From positions 1,562,669 to 1,626,668 of the forward strand of contig NC_017770.1 of the NCBI RefSeq assembly GCF_000242635.2: 64,000 nucleotides of DNA, given 5' to 3'. The stretch's first letter is position 1. The number at the start of each line of letters is the position of its first letter. The DNA is from Solitalea canadensis DSM 3403. Its GTDB lineage: Bacteria; Bacteroidota; Bacteroidia; Sphingobacteriales; Sphingobacteriaceae. Made by a program: the position numbers and the translations under genes. Of the stretch, positions 36,082 to 43,574 are shown piece by piece. The notes under the pieces are model-generated. The model saw only the letters and a list, made by a program, of their open reading frames with translations. It was not told where the DNA came from and did no database searches.

Positions 36082-38880
36082 TCAGCGATCATCCTTCCTG
36101 AAAAAATCGATCAATTCGTCTTGACCAATCTCTGTATCCGGATTAAAGTTAGTGGATTCCATGTAGTTAATAATCGACTGATAGAGCTGTAGAGCTTCTG
36201 GCTTATCTTTTAATTGATTGAGCTGCGACATACAAACCAAAAGCTTCCCTTTACCAACCTTAAACTCGAAAATGAGACCTAACTTATGATTTCGTTCTAA
36301 ATTGTCGATAACCTGAACAATAGACCTGTACGATGTTGGTGTTTGGTCCAATATAAAAGAGTTACTTGCTTTAATGATCGAAAACCATTGCCAGTTAGTA
36401 TGAAAATCAGTGGGGAATGAATTAAATAGTGGATGTTTAGGATTGGTTAATAATCCTAATGTGCCCGGTGATACAGGTTTCTTTACAGATTCACTTATAC
36501 TTTTAAACATTCCATAATTCCAAAATTCAGGTGGAAAAAGTCCGGCAATACTCTTTGACTTAACATCTTTCGTTTTAGGAAACAGCAAAACCTTGCTTCC
36601 GTTTTGTAAATCAGAAAGTATGGTTTCTGTTAGTTTTTCTGTAATTACCACATCTCTAGGAGTGCTTGGCTCTGTGGTAGTATAAACCCAAATTGGATAA
36701 GAGTTACTATAAGAGGTTCCCGCTATAGCGATAGAAACAATTAGTTTCTCAGCTTTTTTGATAGGGGAGAGATCAAATTGTAGTTGTCCGATGGAGGTAA
36801 TGTCTCCATTAGTCAATGATAAGTTTGAAAATGAACCTTTTTGCCTTACAGTTCCATTTTGATCTTTTAGTTCCCAATCTAAAACTGATTTTATCAAATG
36901 CTTAGAATAATTGGCCACTAAAACCTGGGCATTAAATTTTTCTTTATTGGTCCAGCAATACTTCGGAAATTCCAGTAATAAAACAGCATCATTACATGAT
37001 TGCAACCACGCATCTTTACTAACCACATTTTTGCTATCCATAAAAGCATCCAGTATTCCGACAAGAGCTGTTCCTTGGCCCGGAAAATCCTGTAAGTCTA
37101 ATAATTGAAATCCGGCTAAACCTTTGGTTCGGATAGCCGCTTCCATTTCAGCCTTATAACAAAGCGCAGCCCATGCACCTGATGCTTTTTGAAAAGCTTT
37201 GTTCTGATCAAGCATTCCTGCTTTGGCTAAACGTTGACGAAAAACTTCAAGGTTCAACGGTTTGAGAACACCGGTGTATTTTCGGATCTCATCATAGTCG
37301 GGGTAAATCTGGTATTGGCCAATTTCATGACTAACCAACGGCATCTTCATATGGGTAACTGCAAAACCAAAATCGACATTGGTAGAAGGCGTTTTAGTAT
37401 TCAATAATCCACCATCTCTTGCATCTGCAAAGCTGTGTGTCAATCTCGTATGGGCTAAAGTAGTATCGCCTGAATCAGGTACCCGTGCACCGACAAAGAA
37501 ATCTGAACAGGCACGTGGTGGAGCATAACCTATGTTATTGTTTGAGCCCATCGCATACAATAACCGATTATCGTATGTCTTTAGCGCTACTATGTTCTTT
37601 TCAACCCGATCATGTCCACTCCAGATCTCGTTTCCGGGAGAGAACATCACAAAAGACGGATGATTACCATAAGCCTTTAACATGGCAAGTCCTTCTTCTT
37701 TTAACATAGTGGCAACTGAATCCGTTTCTAAACCTCCCCAAAAAGGAAGCTCAGCTTGAATGTATATGCCAACATTATCGGCTGCAATAAAAGCAGCTTC
37801 GGGCGGACAAAAAGAGTGGAACCGGTAATGATTAATGCCATAAGATTTGGCAATTTTATATACGCGTTCCCATTCCTCCACATTCATCGGTTGATAACCT
37901 GTTAATGGAAATACGCCGGCCTCGTGCTTACCCCTTAAAAAGGTTTTACGTCCATTGATTTCAAATTGAGTTCCTTTGGCAATAAACTTTCTCATTCCAA
38001 AATTGACCGTTTGGGCATCTTTCAACTTGTCGTTAGAAATGATAGCTGTTAATGAATATACTGGCGTTTCGTATTCATCCCACAAACTACAATCGTTGCC
38101 TAAAGTGTATTCGAGATTCAGTACTGGCACCACCGTTTTTGTAATCCGTTGCGACTGTAATGTTTTGGTCTTTCCGTTAACGGTTTTCTCAACAATTAAA
38201 TCAATATCAATGTTTTTAAGGTTTAGTTGGTTGATGATTTCCAGTTTAATATCGATTTTCTTTTTATCGATATCCGGATAAACCTGAAGATTGTTGATAT
38301 AGGTTTTTGGAGAAGCTTCTAAAATGAGCTTGCCAATGATGCCATTCCAGTTTGTTTGTGTGTCGTCTGAATAAATGTGAACATTTCCATATGGAGTAAG
38401 TTTCAAACTATTATCAATACGAATGGTGATGTAATGCGCTCCGGGTGTAAGGTATTTAGATAGATCTAAGTACTGAGGAGATTGCAATAATTTAGAACCG
38501 CCTATAAGGGTGCTGTCAACCCAAACTTGAGTAGATTTTGTCCGCTCTAGAAAAAGTTGTAGGTGTTTATCCCGAAAGCTTTCAGGAATCACCACTTTCT
38601 TGCGATACCACGCCGCACCTTCATATTTATAGATTCTATTCAAATGCATGGTGGTGGTATCTTTGTTAAGAAAGCCTTTCTTATTTAAATCAGTTGTGCC
38701 GGGTAAGTTTATGGAGTCCTGTAAATCAGTTAAAAACCATTTTTCCTTAACCCCTAAGTCGGCGGTATCGGTAACAAATTGCCATTGGCCTGCTAAATCA
38801 ATGTATTCTCTGGTAATTTTCTTTTCCGATTTACAGGAGAAGAGCGCAATTAAGACTAAAATCAGGTATGTATGTTTCAT
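36082..38880 (-). CDS. Glycoside hydrolase family 2 lipoprotein
   Basis: 932 residues with a lipoprotein signal (MKHTYLILVLIALFSC, Cys16). A jelly-roll sugar-binding domain covers about 25-190 (GAAWYRKKVVIPE), an Ig-like domain about 195-300, and a TIM barrel about 305-600. In the barrel, FSPGNEIWSGHDR carries the Asn-Glu acid/base motif and SHEIGQYQIYPDYDEI a Glu in the nucleophile position. A long C-terminal beta region follows. The fold fits beta-galactosidase, beta-mannosidase or beta-glucuronidase activity; the substrate is undetermined. It is monocistronic, with no SusCD partner, and separated from the phosphodiesterase locus by ku, a TPR gene and tRNA-Arg, so joint function is uncertain. 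Confidence 0.85.
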   Translation of the reverse strand: MKHTYLILVLIALFSCKSEKKITREYIDLAGQWQFVTDTADLGVKEKWFLTDLQDSINLPGTTDLNKKGFLNKDTTTMHLNRIYKYEGAAWYRKKVVIPESFRDKHLQLFLERTKSTQVWVDSTLIGGSKLLQSPQYLDLSKYLTPGAHYITIRIDNSLKLTPYGNVHIYSDDTQTNWNGIIGKLILEASPKTYINNLQVYPDIDKKKIDIKLEIINQLNLKNIDIDLIVEKTVNGKTKTLQSQRITKTVVPVLNLEYTLGNDCSLWDEYETPVYSLTAIISNDKLKDAQTVNFGMRKFIAKGTQFEINGRKTFLRGKHEAGVFPLTGYQPMNVEEWERVYKIAKSYGINHYRFHSFCPPEAAFIAADNVGIYIQAELPFWGGLETDSVATMLKEEGLAMLKAYGNHPSFVMFSPGNEIWSGHDRVEKNIVALKTYDNRLLYAMGSNNNIGYAPPRACSDFFVGARVPDSGDTTLAHTRLTHSFADARDGGLLNTKTPSTNVDFGFAVTHMKMPLVSHEIGQYQIYPDYDEIRKYTGVLKPLNLEVFRQRLAKAGMLDQNKAFQKASGAWAALCYKAEMEAAIRTKGLAGFQLLDLQDFPGQGTALVGILDAFMDSKNVVSKDAWLQSCNDAVLLLEFPKYCWTNKEKFNAQVLVANYSKHLIKSVLDWELKDQNGTVRQKGSFSNLSLTNGDITSIGQLQFDLSPIKKAEKLIVSIAIAGTSYSNSYPIWVYTTTEPSTPRDVVITEKLTETILSDLQNGSKVLLFPKTKDVKSKSIAGLFPPEFWNYGMFKSISESVKKPVSPGTLGLLTNPKHPLFNSFPTDFHTNWQWFSIIKASNSFILDQTPTSYRSIVQVIDNLERNHKLGLIFEFKVGKGKLLVCMSQLNQLKDKPEALQLYQSIINYMESTNFNPDTEIGQDELIDFFRKDDR

Positions 38881-39233
38881 TTACAAAAAATGGTTTGTTG
38901 GGTGCAACAGCAGTTGTAGCAATACACTAGGAGAGTGAATATCTGTACTTTGGGCTAATTGGACAATATTCTGCTAAGAAAACATGTATAAAGGATAAAT
39001 AAGTATCACTGCAAATTTGTTGGTGTTGGCACCGTTAGCAAGAACTAATTCTTTATTCGTATAGTAGTTTAAACTAAAGGAGGTGATTACTGCTTATAGA
39101 CTATCTGTAGAATTAAAAGTTTTTCTCATGAAGAGAATCACGTAACACTTGCTATTTTTGCAAAACTATAAGTAACAGTACACCTCTGCTAACAAAGCAT
39201 ACTTTTGAAATTATTTTGCAGGTAACACCATTT
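38881..39233. other. Intergenic region between GH2 and the thioredoxin-like/TonB gene
   Basis: About 350 bases between divergent genes. It contains AAAGGAGGTGAT at 39076-39087, an unusually long Shine-Dalgarno-like run followed by a 20-codon frame from GTG (39083), and a -7 promoter match at 39153-39160 for the downstream gene. Nothing else is recognised. Confidence 0.4.
39153..39160 (+). promoter_or_regulatory. -7 promoter element (TATTTTTG)
   Basis: An exact TAnnTTTG match 74 bases before the ATG at 39234. Confidence 0.5.
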
Positions 39234-41933
39234 ATGAAAACGAAGATCTTATTAGTTACGCTTTTGCTGATCAGCAATTTTTCTTTCGCTCAAACCATAA
39301 ACAATAACTGGCCACAAGGGAAATTTAAATTAAACATAAGTAACCTCAACTATACTACTTACCTATCCGCTAAGAACACTTTTTGGATGCAAATGACAGA
39401 TAAAAAGGGTGGTTTTAACTTCTTTACGGTAGGCAGTTACAAGGTGAAAAATGACACTGTTTTATTTTACCTGGATAAAAGTGCTTATCCGCTTAAGGCA
39501 TTATATAAGAAAAATACTTCAACTACAAACAATACCAAAACGATAGTTATCACGATTGACAGTTTGAATTATATAAGTTCAAATGATTTTAAAATAGCAA
39601 CCGGAAACTCGTTTAAGAAAGATCAGCTTGTTGATTTTACCGATTCGATAAGCATCGAGGAAGGAACAAAGAAAAAATCCATAAAAGTTAAATTGCCTGT
39701 TGGCGATTCATTATATGTAACCCATAGCAGGTATCCATCATCACAATTAACAGTGTTTGCGCTGCCAAAAAATGTGCAGCAAATCCGTCTAAAATTTAAT
39801 GATGTGTATTTCAGTAATAGCGATGTGGTAACTTGTGTAAAGGGAGAAAACGCTAATGAGCTGATTATGATCGAGCATAGAAAGCCGTTTTTGAGTTTCT
39901 TTTATGTTGGAAATGTAAGTAATGAAGAGGATAAATTATTAATAGCTCAAAAAGATATTCCGGATAACGGATTTGATTTCTTACCTCGTAGCAGGGTCTA
40001 TACAGATACTTCCGTAGTTAAAAAATCAGATTACGATTATGATACCGAAGAGTATGTGAAAAAGGATACCATAAAGATTTATACCAATTTTGAAGAAGCA
40101 CAACGTTTAGCCAAAGAGCAGAATAAATTTTTGGTATTGTATTGTGAAAAGGTTGCATCCAAAGAAGATAGCTATTATTCATTTCAGCAATTTATTAAGG
40201 AGGCTAACACCGAATCTTACATTAAAACAGATTATTTCAATAAAAACTTCGTCTTATACAATGTTCCGGAGAGTGATTTGAAACGTTTAAAAGGTTATGG
40301 TGTAAAATCTTATCCGGGAACGGTTATTTTGGCTCCTACAGGACAATTGTTGTATTATAGTTATGGAAAATCCTTTTATGAACTTCAAAGTAATTTTACC
40401 TATTCAAGCTACCTGTTTGCTGAAAAACTTTGGTTAGTGTATAACAAATCGGTATTAATGCCGCAGTTACAAAAGGAACCCGACAATACGAAATTGCAGG
40501 AAGCGTACTTAAACAATATTCCTGATTATTATGGCTTTTATGATGACGCTGTGAGTGTGAGCGATTATGAAAAGTCTAAAGATAAATTTGAGTCTTCGAT
40601 GGATTACTCAATTGATGGCTCATTTGTTTTAAAATCATTGAATAAGCTCGTAATAGGATATTCATTAGGAAAAGCCGATACAACCAACGCTAAATTAATC
40701 CTCAAAGTGCTGGGATATTTAGCAAATTCAAAATCCATGAATGCTGATGACTTTATCTATTCAATGGATGCTGCAGGAATACCTCAGTTTACGCCTGCAT
40801 TTGACTATCTGATTCGAAATTATAATGGGTTATCAGCTTATACATACACTGATAACGATTACTATAAACAGCCTAAAACGCTGTATGTATTGTTGAGTAA
40901 ATTGATAAATGCGGATAAATACAATGAAGTTGACCGCGAAAAAGGAATAATTGCCCAGCAAATATTTATTGAAGCATTACCCCAGGTGATTCATTATGAG
41001 GTTCCGTTGCTTATACGTAAAGAGATTTATTACGCCTATGATAAATTGCTGAGCAACGAAGCGATCGGTTTATTGGATAAGTATGCTGCTACATTTGGTG
41101 CGAAGAAGGATGTTTTAAGCTATGCTAAATCATTGTTCAAACAGTTGGTCGCTGATTCAATCAGTTATGATTATGTTAACAGTACGTCAACTACTTATTC
41201 ATATTCGTCAAGTGATGATAAGGCGAGTGATGCTGCCTTCATTTATCAAACAGCCGATTTATTAAATAGTGCTGCATGGAAATGTTATCAGTTTAGCACT
41301 GATGATGGAACGTTAACCAAAGCGCTTAATTGGTCGGTTTTAAGCGTTGAGCTGGAAGCTGAAAATCCTTATTTTATTGATACTCGAGCGCATTTATTAT
41401 ACCGTTTGGCACACAAAGAACAAGCTATTGAGCAGCAACAGAAAGCTGTAAATATTATCAAGGCTAAAAAGGGAGATCAAACAGTTACGGATAAGCAAAT
41501 CTTAATAGATCTGCGAAAAATGATTGCCGGAACACTCTCAACAGATTCAGAGAATAGTAGTGCTGATAATCATTATCGAATAGATCCGCCAAAAGTGGAA
41601 AACCTAGTCGCGAGTGAGGTTTATGAAAAAGTGGAGGTAGCACCAGTTTATGAAGGAGGAGAGAAGGCAATGAAGGCATTTATTAATGATCAACTCAATT
41701 ATCCTATTAAAGCATTAAATGCACATGTTAGTGGAACTGTTTTCATAAGTTTTGTTATCACCAGTGATGGATCAATTGCCAATATTAATGTAGATAAAAG
41801 TTTAGGTTATGGGTGTGATGAAGAAGCGACAAGATTAGTTAAAAGCATGGCTATTTGGGAGCCTGGGAAAATGCATGGTAAACCCGTAAATGTTAAATAT
41901 ACATTGCCGGTTAAATTTGAGCTGCCTAACTAA
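39234..41933 (+). CDS. Secreted protein with thioredoxin-like fold and C-terminal TonB domain
   Basis: 899 residues. I choose the ATG at 39234, which starts a clean signal peptide (MKTKILLVTLLLISNFSFAQ), rather than the upstream TTG. Residues about 285-395 resemble a thioredoxin-like fold (FEEAQRLAKEQNKFLVLYCE, later YGVKSYPGTVILAPTGQLLYY with cis-Pro) but lack a CxxC. The middle is helical. The last ~85 residues are a TonB C-terminal domain (FINDQLNYPIKALNAHVSGT, then TLPVKFELPN). Unlike classic TonB, the protein is cleaved and has no membrane anchor, so it may work in the periplasm or as an outer-membrane-associated adaptor. Function unknown. Confidence 0.7.
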   Translation: MKTKILLVTLLLISNFSFAQTINNNWPQGKFKLNISNLNYTTYLSAKNTFWMQMTDKKGGFNFFTVGSYKVKNDTVLFYLDKSAYPLKALYKKNTSTTNNTKTIVITIDSLNYISSNDFKIATGNSFKKDQLVDFTDSISIEEGTKKKSIKVKLPVGDSLYVTHSRYPSSQLTVFALPKNVQQIRLKFNDVYFSNSDVVTCVKGENANELIMIEHRKPFLSFFYVGNVSNEEDKLLIAQKDIPDNGFDFLPRSRVYTDTSVVKKSDYDYDTEEYVKKDTIKIYTNFEEAQRLAKEQNKFLVLYCEKVASKEDSYYSFQQFIKEANTESYIKTDYFNKNFVLYNVPESDLKRLKGYGVKSYPGTVILAPTGQLLYYSYGKSFYELQSNFTYSSYLFAEKLWLVYNKSVLMPQLQKEPDNTKLQEAYLNNIPDYYGFYDDAVSVSDYEKSKDKFESSMDYSIDGSFVLKSLNKLVIGYSLGKADTTNAKLILKVLGYLANSKSMNADDFIYSMDAAGIPQFTPAFDYLIRNYNGLSAYTYTDNDYYKQPKTLYVLLSKLINADKYNEVDREKGIIAQQIFIEALPQVIHYEVPLLIRKEIYYAYDKLLSNEAIGLLDKYAATFGAKKDVLSYAKSLFKQLVADSISYDYVNSTSTTYSYSSSDDKASDAAFIYQTADLLNSAAWKCYQFSTDDGTLTKALNWSVLSVELEAENPYFIDTRAHLLYRLAHKEQAIEQQQKAVNIIKAKKGDQTVTDKQILIDLRKMIAGTLSTDSENSSADNHYRIDPPKVENLVASEVYEKVEVAPVYEGGEKAMKAFINDQLNYPIKALNAHVSGTVFISFVITSDGSIANINVDKSLGYGCDEEATRLVKSMAIWEPGKMHGKPVNVKYTLPVKFELPN

Positions 41934-41998
41934 TTAACTCATGTTGCCAGTTCAATAAGATGTCCCTATAGAGATTATAGATAGGTAGCATCACGCGC

Positions 41999-42308
41999 TG
42001 TGCGATTTAAAAAAAAGACTAATAGTGCAACAAACATAGTTTGATGAATTATTTTCTTCCTCCGCTTTCAGCGGGACTCACTTTTTTCATGTAGTGTTTA
42101 GTTTCAAAAGGTATTCAAGAATGCTTCGCATGTTTTTCTTCAGCAAAAAAAAGTAAACAAAAAATGCTCTCGGCTCAGCCGAGACTGCGTACAGTTCTCC
42201 GAAAATTAGTGCAAGTATTTAAACCATTTCTTCCGAACTGTACGAGGCGATTTTGGCTTATATGATAATTTATGCTTTAAGTTCACAAATGTGAAATCAA
42301 ATCGCACA
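41999..42308. repeat. 310-bp nested inverted-repeat element
   Basis: The ends are an exact 10-bp inverted repeat (TGTGCGATTT at 41999-42008, AAATCGCACA at 42299-42308). Inside are a second 10-bp inverted pair (CGTACAGTTC 42188-42197, GAACTGTACG 42235-42244) and a perfect palindrome TCTCGGCTCAGCCGAGA at 42168-42184, plus TTCACA-AA-TGTGAA near 42283. No ORF is contained. It could be a non-autonomous mobile element or a structured RNA; no target-site duplication is obvious. Confidence 0.55.
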
Positions 42309-42434
42309 ACATGTCTTTACTCCGATGGAGTATTCGCTTAATAACTGGCAACTTGAGTTAATTAAAATAAGTTATAATGTGGAAAGATGTTTATCAATTG
42401 AATAATTTTATAAATTTACTTTCAGACACTATAT

Positions 42435-42758
42435 ATGAATAAAAAAAACGATAAATCAGGGATTAAAAAGCTGTTTTTTGCATTAATTATAATAGTAACA
42501 TGCGTATCCTGCGTGAAGGATAAAAACGGTTGGGATAAAACAACTGAAACATCTTTTAAAATAAACTGTAAAAAGGCAATGTTAGCCAACAGTTCAATGA
42601 CGGATGAGCAGGCGGAATTTATAACTGATTGTTTAGTTGAAAAGATAAAACAAAACAATATTAAGGCTGTTGATGTTGAAAAAGCTGAAAATCAGCAGTT
42701 GATTTTACAGTTTGGAAAAGAGTGTAGTGAAAGCTGGAATAAGAGGCAACAAAAGTAA
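42435..42758 (+). CDS. Small predicted lipoprotein, unknown function
   Basis: 107 residues. N-terminal lipoprotein signal (FFALIIIVTCVSCVKD, lipobox Cys near residue 26). The mature part is short, helical and Cys-containing (INCKKAMLA, ITDCLVEKI, FGKECSESW), about 80 residues, with the flavour of small helical domains of Bacteroidota lipoproteins. Its stop is 24 bases before the next start, so it probably forms a two-gene operon with the repeat-motif lipoprotein. I do not recognise a family. Confidence 0.65.
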   Translation: MNKKNDKSGIKKLFFALIIIVTCVSCVKDKNGWDKTTETSFKINCKKAMLANSSMTDEQAEFITDCLVEKIKQNNIKAVDVEKAENQQLILQFGKECSESWNKRQQK

Positions 42759-42782
42759 TCAGGATTATAACCAACTTAACAT

Positions 42783-43436
42783 ATGTATAAAAAAGTTTTA
42801 CCAGTTTTTGTAGCAGTTTCTCTTCTGATTGCTTCGTGCGGTAATAAGGCTGAAAATACCAATACGAAAGGAACCGCTCCCATAAAGACAAATACCTTGG
42901 CTTCAACAGCAACGGCGTCAGTAGGAGTAAATCCTGCACATGGTCAGCCTGGTCATCGTTGTGATATTCCTGTCGGTGCGCCATTAAATGCTCCTGCAGG
43001 ACAATCGGTTTCGATACCTAAAATGTCGACTGTACCTCAGAATGTAAGTGCAGCCATTCAGAATAAAGGTATGACAACAACACCGACTGCAAAGCCAGTT
43101 GTTCAACCTGTGAGTGCACCGGTAGTTAGTTCAACTCCGGTTACGGTTAACACTACAACAGCTGCTGTACCAGCAACAACGACAAAGAAGGGGATGAACC
43201 CGCCACATGGGCAACCAGGCCATAGATGTGATATTGCGGTGGGGGCACCTTTAAATTCTGCGTCGGCTAAAACTCAAGTTACTACAACAACAGCAGCTGC
43301 CCCAAAAGCACAGCCTGTTGCAGCAACAACTGAACTTCAAAAGAATAGTGACGGAGTGCCATTGAATCCAGCGCACGGACAACCGGGTCACAGATGTGAC
43401 ATTGCGGTTGGAGCTCCTTTAACTCCAAAAAAATAA
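42783..43436 (+). CDS. Lipoprotein with three HGQPGHRCDI motifs in a Pro/Thr/Ala-rich linker
   Basis: 217 residues with a lipoprotein signal (VFVAVSLLIASCG, Cys20). Low-complexity, disordered Thr/Ala/Pro/Val linkers carry three near-identical blocks (N-P-A/P-H-G-Q-P-G-H-R-C-D-I-A/P-V-G-A-P-L) at about 56-74, 139-157 and 197-215. Each block has two His and one Cys in fixed spacing, plus a conserved Asp, suggesting metal, heme or disulfide chemistry, but no function is known to me. It resembles motifs in other Bacteroidota hypothetical proteins. Probably co-transcribed with the 42435 gene. A terminator follows. Confidence 0.7.
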   Translation: MYKKVLPVFVAVSLLIASCGNKAENTNTKGTAPIKTNTLASTATASVGVNPAHGQPGHRCDIPVGAPLNAPAGQSVSIPKMSTVPQNVSAAIQNKGMTTTPTAKPVVQPVSAPVVSSTPVTVNTTTAAVPATTTKKGMNPPHGQPGHRCDIAVGAPLNSASAKTQVTTTTAAAPKAQPVAATTELQKNSDGVPLNPAHGQPGHRCDIAVGAPLTPKK

Positions 43437-43443
43437 AATATAC

Positions 43444-43475
43444 AACCCCGACTATTGTAAGTCGGGGTTTGTTTT
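43444..43475 (+). terminator. Rho-independent terminator
   Basis: AACCCCGAC / GTCGGGGTT stem with an 8-base loop, then TTGTTTT, just after the repeat-motif lipoprotein. Confidence 0.9.
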
Positions 43476-43539
43476 CTGTTTGCTTTCGTAAATAGCAACA
43501 CTTTTCTCCAATTAACTTTCCCTACACGTATTCTTTTTA

Positions 43540-43547
43540 TATCTTTG
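43540..43547 (+). promoter_or_regulatory. -7 promoter element (TATCTTTG) of purL
   Basis: An exact TAnnTTTG overlapping an in-frame upstream TTG (43545), so that TTG cannot be in the message. This argues for translation from TTG at 43575, about 27 bases past the element. Confidence 0.65.
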
Positions 43548-43574
43548 CGCTTTCATTTCAAAACCACTGTTACA

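Noticed and set aside
36082-38880. GH2 protein as a member of the phosphodiesterase locus
   Set aside because: It is separated by ku, a TPR gene, a terminator and a tRNA, and lacks the shared upstream motif.
41999-42308. Complete insertion sequence
   Set aside because: No transposase ORF; only a possible non-autonomous element.
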